Shown piece after piece: positions 1-5,053 of a DNA stretch of 14,019 nucleotides. Source of the DNA: an uncultured Bacilli bacterium. GTDB taxonomy: Bacteria; Bacillota_I; Bacilli_A; RF39; UBA660. Numbering within the stretch: the first letter of the stretch is position 1; each line of letters starts with the position of its first letter. The notes under the pieces are model-generated. The model searched no databases. It was not told the DNA's origin and saw only the letters and a list, made by a program, of their open reading frames with translations. The position numbers and the translations under genes are program-made. The DNA is taken from contig CASRZP010000031.1 of NCBI GenBank assembly GCA_949440065.1, positions 1-14,019 of the forward strand, given 5' to 3'.

Positions 1-60
1 AGTTGCAAGAATTAACAATAATAACATCGCTATAGGTAAAATGATTTTTCTATTTTTCAT
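1..60 (-). CDS. N-terminus of a secreted protein with SipW-type signal peptide (partial, cut by window edge)
   Basis: The first 20 codons are visible, starting at ATG 60-58 and running off the left edge. The peptide begins MKNRKIILPIAMLLLLILAT. It is nearly identical to the start of the complete secreted protein at 560-1915 (MKKRKIILPIAMFLLLIVAT), so the two are tandem paralogues. A basic N-region followed by a long hydrophobic core marks it as a Sec signal peptide of the type found in SipW-dependent (TasA/camelysin-like) proteins. A good ribosome binding site (GAGGAG) lies 9 nt before the ATG. The upstream 280 bp repeat the layout found upstream of the neighbour. The mature protein is outside the window, so nothing can be said about its domains. 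Confidence 0.75.
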   Translation of the reverse strand, partial: MKNRKIILPIAMLLLLILAT

Positions 61-86
61 ATTTGATAACTCCTCTATTTTTGTTT

Positions 87-113
87 AGTATACCCTTATT
101 TTATCTGTAATAC
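87..113 (-). promoter_or_regulatory. Putative gene-proximal promoter of the left-edge secreted-protein gene (GGGTATACT type)
   Basis: On the minus strand GTATTAC (113-107) is followed by GGGTATACTAAA, which starts at 95. The same two blocks at the same spacing precede the paralogue at 560-1915, although the DNA between them differs, so they look selected. TATACT (92-87) would serve as a -10, but no good TTGACA-like -35 sits 16-18 bp upstream. GTATTA-N12-GGGTAT loosely resembles promoters of the SigB/SigF group. The sigma-factor assignment is a guess. Confidence 0.4.
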
Positions 114-140
114 TTGAAAGTTAACTAAATTTTAAACCAC

Positions 141-170
141 AAAAAGAATGAAACTTTTCGTCTCACTCTT
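141..170 (-). terminator. Intrinsic-terminator-like hairpin between leader ORF A and the left-edge gene
   Basis: On the minus strand AAGAGTGAGAC (170-160) pairs with GTTTCATTCTT (154-144), giving 11 bp with two G-U pairs around a 5-nt loop. A short U tract follows (145-141). It lies after the small ORF at 195-275 and before the proximal promoter at 87-113. It would therefore end transcripts from the distal promoter unless it is disrupted. Confidence 0.6.
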
Positions 171-194
171 GATTTTTTATATGATAGTTTTATT

Positions 195-275
195 TTAAAA
201 GCTACCCCCCCCCCTAGTTAATTTAGGGTTAACAAAGATTGTGTCAATGAAAAAATTATCCATAACATTACTCAT
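195..275 (-). CDS. Conserved small leader ORF A (26 aa) ending in a homopolymeric G run
   Basis: ATG 275-273 to TAA 197-195 encodes a 26-residue peptide that starts MSNV, contains NFFI and ends KLTRGGGSF. It is preceded by AAAGGTGG 8 nt upstream and by a consensus-like promoter at 305-333. The copy upstream of the complete secreted-protein gene (2064-2159) shares MSNV, NFFI and KLTRGGGxF at matching places, which supports real translation. Ten G (214-205) encode the Gly run. With nine G the frame would stay open through the downstream hairpin to a stop at 127-125, giving 49 aa. With eleven G it would stop right after the Gly run. I do not recognise the peptide. It could be a regulatory leader peptide or a phase-variable small protein. 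It has no signal peptide or clear membrane segment. Confidence 0.5.
   Translation of the reverse strand: MSNVMDNFFIDTIFVNPKLTRGGGSF
205..214. repeat. Homopolymer tract: 10 C on plus strand (10 G in the leader ORF)
   Basis: An uninterrupted run of ten C in strongly AT-rich DNA, placed inside the 3' end of small ORF A. Long G/C runs in such a genome are prone to slipped-strand mispairing. An 11-base run sits at the equivalent place in copy B (2073-2083). Exact length may be affected by sequencing or assembly. Confidence 0.85.
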
Positions 276-304
276 TTTTAACACCACCTTTATTTTATAT
301 TATT

Positions 305-333
305 ATTTTACCAATATTTTTTCCTACTTTCAA
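305..333 (-). promoter_or_regulatory. Distal promoter of cassette A, driving leader ORF A
   Basis: TTGAAA (333-328), a 17-bp spacer and TAAAAT (310-305), with a TGG extended -10. The same hexamers and the same 17-bp spacing occur at 2193-2221 in cassette B, while the spacer sequence has drifted. Confidence 0.7.
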
Positions 334-341
334 GCATTATC

Positions 342-518
342 ATCAAAAGTTCAGGATAAAAACATGAAATAAAATTAATTAGATTTCTATACCAAATACT
401 ATAAGGGTTTAGAAGTCTTTTTAATTTAAAAATTTGGTTTATTGACTTAAGGATAAATAACACATGATATTTACTAAACCTTTTTCAAAAACGATGAAGG
501 AAAAGAGTTTAAAAAACT
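342..518. other. AT-rich intergenic DNA with no recognisable gene
   Basis: Between cassette A and the terminator of the secreted-protein gene. Stops are dense in all frames, and the only short ATG-started frames are under 10 codons with no supporting signals. I see nothing functional here. Confidence 0.5.
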
Positions 519-560
519 AACTAAAAAAGAAAACGACTAAAGATTAATCGTTTTTTAGTT
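519..560 (-). terminator. Rho-independent terminator of the 451-aa secreted-protein gene
   Basis: Immediately after the stop codon (562-560) the minus strand forms AAAACGATTAA (554-544), a 3-nt loop, then TTAGTCGTTTT (540-530). This is an 11-bp stem with one G-U pair, followed by a run of six T (528-523). The flanking A-rich and T-rich DNA can extend the stem. Confidence 0.85.
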
Positions 561-1915
561 TACTTATTAATTTTTACTACTGCTCGAGCTCCGTTTCCAG
601 TCATTGAAGTATAACCATTATTGACCATATCTCCACGATAACTCATGCCCCATAAATGTGTTGAGGGAGATGTATCAACAGAAGAAGTCCAGTAACCCCA
701 GTCAGAGCCTTGGTTTACTGTTCCACCATAATCAGTTGACTTTTCTAAATAATTATACATCCATATGGGACAAGTTTTAGCAATAGGAGTACAACCCAAA
801 AGTTGAGCCTCTTGGACACTTATCATTCTGGCTTTAGCTATTCTTTCTCCCATGGTGTAAGTATTAATCACACATTTATAACTATTACTTGCATTAACAA
901 ACATACATCCAGTATAAAAATTATCTTTAAATATCGTAGTTCCTAATGTATATTTTTGGTTTAATACATTGGTCCATCCTACTGTTGCTTCTTCTAACGT
1001 TGGTAAGATAGTTAATGGTCCTTTGGTATTATCAGCAGCAGCATACCACGCTACTTGATTTACTGTATTTTCCCGTTGTTGTAAGGTTAATGTATCTCCT
1101 TCATCAAACATAACATGAAAGTATTTTTCTTCGGTGTCATTTACTTTATATTTAATGATTGTTCCTGGTTCATATGTTTCTGGTGCTTCTATTTCTTTAC
1201 AAGTTACTTCTTCTCCAGTTACACAAAAGGTACTTGAATTAGTTGTTTCATCATACTTCCAAATGTTAGATATATTTTTATTTTTTGGTGGTTCTGGAGT
1301 AGCAAAAATATCTTGTTTAGCGTACACATTAATTTTTATTCCATATTTTCTTGCTTCTCCACTGGGAATTTCTGTACTTTCATCCACCCACATGCGAAGT
1401 CGATAGTTATGAATGGTAGTTCCTGCTTGAGTGAACGTTCCAGAATCTAATATCATTGAACCTATTGGTGATCCTATTTCCGTTTGTTCTTCTCTTGGAA
1501 TAAAGTTACTAGGTGCAAAAATTTCACTATACGTCGTATCTGGATCAACTGCTCGTTCTAAATAAAGTTTTACTTCATTATCTAACAAAGGTGTCATATC
1601 AGTAATAGGAATCTTAACTGCTGTTACTTCATATCCTATCGACATCGTTCTAGATAGATTTGCTTGAACAGTAAAATCAAAGACGTTGTTCTCTCCTGTT
1701 AACATTTTTCCACGCTCATCACTCATTGGATATGCTTCATTTAACATAATACCAGTTTTTCCTTCGGTGTATGTTAAAGTAACTGTTCCTGTTTCTAACG
1801 TATTTTCTACGGTTCCCTCTTTAGTAAACGTAAACGCGGCAAAAGTTACTCCGATGGTTGCTACTATTAATAAAAGAAACATTGCGATAGGTAAAATAAT
1901 TTTTCTTTTTTTCAT
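560..1915 (-). CDS. Secreted surface protein with SipW-type signal peptide, TasA/camelysin-like N-terminal region and C-terminal lectin-like region
   Basis: 451 aa, exported. Residues 1-27 are a signal peptide (KKRK, hydrophobic core, VTFAAF) of the kind processed by SipW-type signal peptidases. Residues 28-200 are Thr/Val-rich with GTVENTLETGTVTLTYTEG, resembling the beta-rich start of TasA/CalY-like proteins. A Pro-rich linker (206-211) leads to a region with six cysteines (231, 239, 337, 348, 375, 382), which could form disulfides. The C-terminus (403-451: SDWGYWTSS ... GARAVVKI) resembles the ends of C-type-lectin/FGE-like folds. There is no LPXTG motif and no C-terminal membrane anchor. 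The start is the ATG at 1915-1913, with AGGAAG 9 nt upstream. A terminator follows directly, so the gene is probably transcribed alone or with its leader cassette. It has a paralogue starting at 60. A role in matrix, adhesion or surface variation is inferred; the domain assignment is by eye. Confidence 0.8.
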   Translation of the reverse strand: MKKRKIILPIAMFLLLIVATIGVTFAAFTFTKEGTVENTLETGTVTLTYTEGKTGIMLNEAYPMSDERGKMLTGENNVFDFTVQANLSRTMSIGYEVTAVKIPITDMTPLLDNEVKLYLERAVDPDTTYSEIFAPSNFIPREEQTEIGSPIGSMILDSGTFTQAGTTIHNYRLRMWVDESTEIPSGEARKYGIKINVYAKQDIFATPEPPKNKNISNIWKYDETTNSSTFCVTGEEVTCKEIEAPETYEPGTIIKYKVNDTEEKYFHVMFDEGDTLTLQQRENTVNQVAWYAAADNTKGPLTILPTLEEATVGWTNVLNQKYTLGTTIFKDNFYTGCMFVNASNSYKCVINTYTMGERIAKARMISVQEAQLLGCTPIAKTCPIWMYNYLEKSTDYGGTVNQGSDWGYWTSSVDTSPSTHLWGMSYRGDMVNNGYTSMTGNGARAVVKINK

Positions 1916-1941
1916 TATGGAACACTTCCTATTCTTTATTT

Positions 1942-1968
1942 AGTATACCCTTCTTTCCTTGGTAATAC
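1942..1968 (-). promoter_or_regulatory. Putative gene-proximal promoter of the 451-aa secreted-protein gene
   Basis: GTATTAC (1968-1962) followed by GGGTATACTAAA from 1950 downward, matching 87-113 in sequence and spacing. TATACT (1947-1942) is about 25 nt before the start codon. No convincing SigA -35 is present; a SigB/SigF-group promoter is possible but unproven. Confidence 0.4.
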
Positions 1969-2008
1969 TTAAAAGTTAACTAAACTTTAATTTTTTCTTA
2001 AAAAACAC

Positions 2009-2039
2009 AAAAAAGAATAAAAACTGATGTCCCATTCTT
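2009..2039 (-). terminator. Terminator-like hairpin between leader ORF B and the 451-aa gene
   Basis: On the minus strand AAGAAT (2039-2034) pairs with ATTCTT (2018-2013). The stem can be extended by G-U pairs (GGGA with UUUU), and a T-rich run follows. It is less stable than the equivalent hairpin in copy A (141-170), but its position is conserved. Confidence 0.45.
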
Positions 2040-2063
2040 ATACCTTTATATTGTATTTTTATA

Positions 2064-2159
2064 TTAAAATTGCCCCCCCCCCCTAGTTAATTTTTGGTTA
2101 ATTTTATTATCTAAAACATTAGATGAAAAGATGAAAAAATTACTAACAACATTACTCAT
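2064..2159 (-). CDS. Conserved small leader ORF B (31 aa) ending in a homopolymeric G run
   Basis: ATG 2159-2157 to TAA 2066-2064. The 31-residue peptide starts MSNV, contains NFFI and ends KLTRGGGQF, matching leader ORF A at both ends with a different middle. AAAGGTGAGG lies 9 nt before the ATG, and the promoter at 2193-2221 lies just upstream. Eleven G (2083-2073) encode the Gly run. Copy A reaches the equivalent ending with ten G and a different following base, so both copies presently terminate at xF-stop. Loss of one G would extend this ORF through the hairpin to a stop at 1978-1976, giving 60 aa. Function unknown; a leader peptide or phase-switched small protein is inferred. Confidence 0.5.
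   Translation of the reverse strand: MSNVVSNFFIFSSNVLDNKINQKLTRGGGQF
2073..2083. repeat. Homopolymer tract: 11 C on plus strand (11 G in the leader ORF)
   Basis: Uninterrupted run of eleven C in AT-rich DNA, inside the 3' end of small ORF B, at the position equivalent to the 10-base run at 205-214. Confidence 0.85.
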
Positions 2160-2192
2160 CTTTTAACACCTCACCTTTATTTTATACTATAT

Positions 2193-2221
2193 ATTTTACC
2201 AAGATTTTCACATACTTTCAA
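2193..2221 (-). promoter_or_regulatory. Distal promoter of cassette B, driving leader ORF B
   Basis: TTGAAA (2221-2216), a 17-bp spacer and TAAAAT (2198-2193), with a TGG extended -10; identical elements to those at 305-333. It points away from the plus-strand promoter at 2264-2292. Confidence 0.7.
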
Positions 2222-2263
2222 GTGTTATTTGCTAAATGTTAACCTTTATTCTATAAAAAAAGC

Positions 2264-2292
2264 TTGCCAAAATCAAAGAATTGTGATATAAT
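2264..2292 (+). promoter_or_regulatory. Strong SigA-type promoter of the 189-aa gene
   Basis: TTGCCA (2264-2269), a 17-bp spacer, and perfect TATAAT (2287-2292) preceded by TGA, an extended -10. The start codon at 2316 lies 24 nt downstream of the -10. Confidence 0.85.
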
Positions 2293-2315
2293 GTGTAGCA
2301 AATGGGGGTTAGGTT

Positions 2316-2885
2316 ATGATATTAAATCAAATATTTAAACAAAAAGAAAAGAAAAATTTAGAAATGAAGGAAAAAACAATCGTAGACTACTCTACTTTTG
2401 ATATTGCACAAATTGCTAGAGAAATTGCTGCTATTGCTACAGTTTATGAACAAGAAAAATATGTTCATTATAGTGTACTAGATACTAGAAGTAGTCATGC
2501 TCGTAGTATATTGCATATGATTGTACCAATGGATGTAAAAGAAGATTTATATTCATCTAATGGAATATTCCAATCTTTTGATACAACAGGAAAAACTTTG
2601 TATCTAACCAATACAAGTAATCATAAAGCAAATAAGAATATTTCCTTTTATTTACCACATCATGAAGGATTTAGAACATCTATCAATTATGGAAAGTTCT
2701 CATACATTAAAAAGTTTATCGATATGGTAATTGCTTATAAAATGAAAAATGGTATCGACGATATTTCTGATGATATCCTTCATCAATTAGCAAGAGACTT
2801 TATATCTTTAAAAGTAGAAGAAATTGAAGAATATCACCAAAATGCTCTAAATGTTCATGCAATAGAAAAAACGAAAACTTTGTAA
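2316..2885 (+). CDS. Hypothetical protein, 189 aa, probably cytoplasmic
   Basis: I do not recognise the family. The protein has a Lys-rich start (residues 8-21), no signal peptide and no membrane segment. A helical stretch (DIAQIAREIAAIATVYEQEK, about 29-48) is followed by a mixed region with several His and Tyr residues (about 51-120), and a helical, acidic C-terminal part. Isolated His, Ser and Arg residues are present, but no catalytic signature is clear to me. The ATG at 2316 has GGGGG 7 nt upstream, an adequate though not classical ribosome binding site. The gene is monocistronic, with its own strong promoter upstream and a hairpin directly after it. It is divergent from the secreted-protein cassette, which could mean shared regulation, but nothing in the sequence proves that. 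Real-gene status is well supported by the promoter, length and terminator; function is unknown. Confidence 0.75.
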   Translation: MILNQIFKQKEKKNLEMKEKTIVDYSTFDIAQIAREIAAIATVYEQEKYVHYSVLDTRSSHARSILHMIVPMDVKEDLYSSNGIFQSFDTTGKTLYLTNTSNHKANKNISFYLPHHEGFRTSINYGKFSYIKKFIDMVIAYKMKNGIDDISDDILHQLARDFISLKVEEIEEYHQNALNVHAIEKTKTL

Positions 2886-2894
2886 AAAATGATG

Positions 2895-2919
2895 AAAAGA
2901 GATGATAAATCTCTTTTTT
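2895..2919. terminator. Bidirectional terminator between convergent genes
   Basis: AAAAGAGA (2895-2902) and TCTCTTTT (2910-2917) form an 8-bp stem with a 7-nt loop, followed by T on the plus strand. It lies between the stop codons at 2885 (plus) and 2921 (minus), so it can serve both genes, best on the plus strand. Confidence 0.8.
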
Positions 2920-2920
2920 A

Positions 2921-3325
2921 TTATCCTGATATCGTATGAGGTAGTAAAAATTCCCACCCAGGGATGTTTCTTAATACACCAAAGATGAGTAAAAGTACCA
3001 ATAGAACATACATCAACTTCTTCGGATACACCACATTTTTCATCTTTTTTTTCACTAGATAATATAACTCCATCCCAAAAGAATAAAATATGATGAACAC
3101 TAGCACATACACGAATGGATTATAGAAAAAAGCTTGTACAAAATCAAGTGAAATAAGAGAAAATACTGCTCGCGTCATACCACATCCTGGACAATACAAA
3201 TGGGTAAAAGAATAAAATAGGCAAGGAATAGAAAAATTGATTCTTGTTCCTAAATAAAAGTAAACACTACCAAGAAGAAAAAGAAGAACGAGTTTTGTTA
3301 ACCATTTTATCCATCGTTTTTTCAT
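2921..3325 (-). CDS. DUF2752 family small membrane protein
   Basis: 134 aa. The signature CPGCGMTRA is at residues 45-53, with the family's cysteine pair (C45, C48). Hydrophobic segments lie near 8-28, 50-64, 68-90 and 103-120, and the protein ends near WEFLLP, so it is an integral membrane protein with about three to four spans. DUF2752 is a conserved family of unknown function, and the family assignment rests on the motif and the hydrophobic pattern. It starts 3 nt after the stop of the upstream coiled-coil gene and has no strong ribosome binding site of its own. It is therefore almost certainly in the same transcript and translationally coupled. A role with its partner at the membrane is inferred from this tight pairing. 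Confidence 0.85.
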   Translation of the reverse strand: MKKRWIKWLTKLVLLFLLGSVYFYLGTRINFSIPCLFYSFTHLYCPGCGMTRAVFSLISLDFVQAFFYNPFVYVLVFIIFYSFGMELYYLVKKKMKNVVYPKKLMYVLLVLLLIFGVLRNIPGWEFLLPHTISG

Positions 3326-3328
3326 ACT

Positions 3329-4129
3329 TTACATCAAATTGACAACATAATAAATGACCGTAGTCACAATGGCAATCATCACAATGAACAATAAAACATA
3401 CAACGCTTTTTTCAATATTCCATGTTGTTCATTAATATCATCAAAAACAGCTAACTCATCATCATCTTCATTTTTCTCATTCTCACCCACAAAATCTTCC
3501 TCACTAAAATCCATCGATTTTGTATAAAAACTCTTATCCATTTCCTCTAATTGACTTTGTTTTGGTGTTTTTTCTTCTTCTTCCGTAACAGGAAGTAACT
3601 CAGCTAATAATTCTTTGTTTTCTTTCTCTAGCGTATCTTTCTTCTCTACTTCTTTTTCCACTTGTCCCATTAAATCATTTTGTTCTTTTTCTAATTTCTT
3701 CTTCTTTTCTTCTCTAAACTTTAGCAACTCTTCTTCGCTAATACCTATATGTAAATCAGCATGCAACTTCCTTTTTTCTTCTTGATTATCATTATCTCCT
3801 CGAGCATTCTTCTTTTCTTTAATTACCTCATTAATATCATAAACCTTATTCTCAATCGGGTATAATGTATTAAATTCCTCAAGATCTTTTTTTACTTTTG
3901 GAGTCCCCAGAATTTGTTCATAATCTTTTATCTTATGATATTCTTCTCTTGTTTTGTTTTGATTATTCACCTGATCTAAGTCGACGACGTTTTTTAATTT
4001 CATATCGGTTATTTCCTGATAAATCTCATTTTGATACACTTGATTATATAAACGATTATTCTTTTCTACTCGACTTTTGACTTTAGTAGGCGTTGCTTGT
4101 TGTTCTTGATAGCGTTCCATTCTGGGCAT
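3329..4129 (-). CDS. C-terminally membrane-anchored coiled-coil protein of unknown function
   Basis: 266 aa when started at ATG 4129-4127, which has GGAGGGG 4 nt upstream. A longer GTG frame from 4150 would put that ribosome binding site inside the gene, so the downstream ATG is preferred. The protein is highly charged, with Lys/Glu-rich heptad-like stretches (about residues 130-190, e.g. EELLKFREEKKKKLEKEQ) that suggest a coiled coil. A very acidic segment (about 210-230, NEKNEDDDELAVFDD) follows, and a single hydrophobic segment occupies about 238-264 at the extreme C-terminus. There is no signal peptide, so most of the protein should face the cytoplasm, anchored by its tail. I do not recognise the family. 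It is co-transcribed with the DUF2752 gene 3 nt downstream and divergent from the ferredoxin gene. Confidence 0.75.
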   Translation of the reverse strand: MPRMERYQEQQATPTKVKSRVEKNNRLYNQVYQNEIYQEITDMKLKNVVDLDQVNNQNKTREEYHKIKDYEQILGTPKVKKDLEEFNTLYPIENKVYDINEVIKEKKNARGDNDNQEEKRKLHADLHIGISEEELLKFREEKKKKLEKEQNDLMGQVEKEVEKKDTLEKENKELLAELLPVTEEEEKTPKQSQLEEMDKSFYTKSMDFSEEDFVGENEKNEDDDELAVFDDINEQHGILKKALYVLLFIVMIAIVTTVIYYVVNLM

Positions 4130-4151
4130 ACTACCCCTCCTATCTACCACT

Positions 4152-4180
4152 ATTCTATCATAGATTTGTGCGAATGGAAA
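4152..4180 (-). promoter_or_regulatory. Promoter of the coiled-coil/DUF2752 operon
   Basis: TTTCCA (4180-4175), a 17-bp spacer, and TAGAAT (4157-4152) with a TGA extended -10. It lies 23 nt upstream of the chosen ATG and leaves little room for the alternative GTG start at 4150, another reason for the shorter CDS. Confidence 0.55.
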
Positions 4181-4206
4181 AAGAAATTTACATTATTGCT
4201 TTCATC

Positions 4207-4235
4207 TTTACTTATTCGTTGGCATATTGTATAAT
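4207..4235 (+). promoter_or_regulatory. Promoter of the ferredoxin gene
   Basis: TTTACT (4207-4212), a 17-bp spacer, and perfect TATAAT (4230-4235). It is back-to-back with the minus-strand promoter at 4152-4180. Confidence 0.7.
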
Positions 4236-4261
4236 GAAATCGGTAAAGGAGATAGTAAAAA

Positions 4262-4459
4262 ATGAAAATTAATGTCAATCGTGATGCTTGCATTAGTTGT
4301 GGTGCTTGTGAAGCCATTGCTGAAGATATTTTCGAATTAGATGATGAAGGAATTTCCGTTGCAAAGGTAAAGGAAACAAATGACAACGAGGAAATGGAAT
4401 TAGCACGTGAAGCAAGTACTTCTTGTCCTACGGGAGCAATTGAAGTTAGCGAAGATTAA
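4262..4459 (+). CDS. fer: Ferredoxin, single [4Fe-4S] cluster
   Basis: 65 aa, small, acidic, soluble electron carrier. The cluster ligands are visible as C10-x2-C13-x2-C16 (CISCGAC) near the start and C55-P near the end, the pattern of monocluster bacterial ferredoxins such as Bacillus Fer. The second cluster motif of 2[4Fe-4S] ferredoxins is absent. AAAGGAGA lies about 9 nt before the ATG, with a good promoter upstream. A terminator follows directly, so the gene is monocistronic. It is convergent with nrdG. Supplying electrons to radical-SAM or other anaerobic enzymes is possible, but the sequence does not name the partner. The symbol is given by family resemblance. Confidence 0.92.
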   Translation: MKINVNRDACISCGACEAIAEDIFELDDEGISVAKVKETNDNEEMELAREASTSCPTGAIEVSED

Positions 4460-4498
4460 AAAAGAAGGTCTAAAATAAGATAGAGACTTTCTTTTTTT
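4458..4498. terminator. Bidirectional terminator between ferredoxin and nrdG
   Basis: AAAGAAGGTCT (4461-4471) pairs with AGACTTTCTTT (4484-4494), giving 11 bp with one G-U pair and a 12-nt loop. T runs are found on both strands: 4492-4498 on plus, and the complement of 4458-4463 on minus. It ends both convergent transcripts. Confidence 0.85.
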
Positions 4499-4501
4499 AT
4501 C

Positions 4502-5053
4502 CTAGATAAATACACCTTTTTTTTGATAATGAAACGGTGCATGATTTTCTTGTTTTTGATAACGAGAATCTAATACAACCTTTTTTTCTTTTAACGATGA
4601 AGATACATCGATAATTCGCTGATTGCTAGAACCCTTATATAAAAGGTCTAAACTTTTCTTATCTAACTCGAATTTTCCATCAATTAACACATCTATCATC
4701 GTTAAAAAAGGATAACAATTAGGCATATTCAGTAACTCTTCAAAGGTAAATCCTGTATAACACCAGATGGATAATCCTAAACTTTTCGCATATTTAGCAA
4801 TTTCATAACAAGCATCAGCCTGAAACATCGGATCTCCTCCAGAAAAAGTAATTCCATCTTGATACAAAAGGGTAGAAATTTGCTGATTTACCTCTTCTAT
4901 GTCTACTAGAAAACCTTGATGAAAAGAGTGCGTTGATGGATTGTGACATCCCTTACAGTGATGTGAACAACCTTGCGTCCATATCACTGTACGAATTCCC
5001 TCTCCGTCAACAATACTATCCTTTTGCAAAGGGGCAGCTAAACGAATTTTCAT
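4502..5053 (-). CDS. nrdG: Anaerobic ribonucleotide reductase activating enzyme NrdG (radical SAM)
   Basis: 183 aa, cytoplasmic. NrdG uses S-adenosylmethionine and a [4Fe-4S] cluster to generate the glycyl radical on class III ribonucleotide reductase. The radical-SAM cluster motif CSHHCKGC (C29, C33, C36) is followed by HNP, and the SAM-contacting GGDP-type motif is at residues 72-75 (SGGDP). The early VDGEGIRTVIWTQGC segment is typical of activases. Length fits the family. Its ATG (5053-5051) overlaps the stop codon of the 53-aa glycyl-radical ORF by one base (TAATG) and has no strong ribosome binding site, so it is translationally coupled. It is the last gene of the nrdD operon, which ends at the shared hairpin at 4458-4498. 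Here its substrate would be the small split-off polypeptide rather than the large NrdD chain. Confidence 0.95.
   Translation of the reverse strand: MKIRLAAPLQKDSIVDGEGIRTVIWTQGCSHHCKGCHNPSTHSFHQGFLVDIEEVNQQISTLLYQDGITFSGGDPMFQADACYEIAKYAKSLGLSIWCYTGFTFEELLNMPNCYPFLTMIDVLIDGKFELDKKSLDLLYKGSSNQRIIDVSSSLKEKKVVLDSRYQKQENHAPFHYQKKGVFI

Larger units (their letters stand above)
107..341 (-). repeat. Copy A of a duplicated promoter/leader-ORF/hairpin cassette, bounded by imperfect inverted repeats
   Basis: This segment aligns block by block with 1962-2229. Shared blocks are TTGAAA-17-TAAAAT, AAAGGTG, the start of a small ORF (ATGAGTAATGTT), ATTAACTAG followed by a G run, a hairpin, and AGTTAACTTTYAAGTATTAC. 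The ends form an imperfect inverted repeat: plus-strand GTAATACTTGAAAG at 107-120 against CTTTCAAGCATTAT at 327-340 (12 of 14 positions agree). The DNA between blocks has diverged substantially, so the duplication is old or under selection only in the blocks. Confidence 0.7.
1962..2229 (-). repeat. Copy B of the duplicated promoter/leader-ORF/hairpin cassette
   Basis: Counterpart of 107-341 with the same order of blocks. Its ends also form a weaker inverted repeat: plus-strand GTAATACTTAAAAG at 1962-1975 against CTTTCAAGTGTTAT at 2215-2228. It is about 33 bp longer than copy A, partly through extra codons in the leader ORF. Confidence 0.7.

Noticed and set aside
205..214. G-quadruplex or poly-G spacer promoter (TTAACT before and TAAAAT after the G run)
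   Set aside because: A single G run cannot form an intramolecular quadruplex. The hexamer pair with an 18-bp spacer does exist in both copies, but the upstream TTGAAA-17-TAAAAT promoters are better and leave the run inside an ORF; kept only as an alternative.
452..480. Plus-strand TTGACT with TGATAT 17 bp downstream
   Set aside because: It leads into no ORF or recognisable RNA, and such matches are frequent in AT-rich DNA.
560..720. Diversity-generating retroelement target at the lectin-like C-terminus
   Set aside because: No reverse transcriptase, template repeat or adenine-biased codon pattern was seen in the window.
1134..1943. Plus-strand ORFs of 85-90 codons opposite the secreted-protein gene
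   Set aside because: They are antisense to a well-supported CDS with signal peptide and ribosome binding site, and encode no recognisable protein.
4130..4150. Upstream GTG start for the coiled-coil protein
   Set aside because: The GGAGGGG site at 4134-4140 lies inside that extension and is correctly spaced for the ATG at 4129; the -10 at 4152-4157 also leaves no leader for the GTG.
4150..4386. Minus-strand 78-codon ORF opposite the ferredoxin
   Set aside because: It is the complement of the ferredoxin gene, whose cysteine pattern and promoter are clear.
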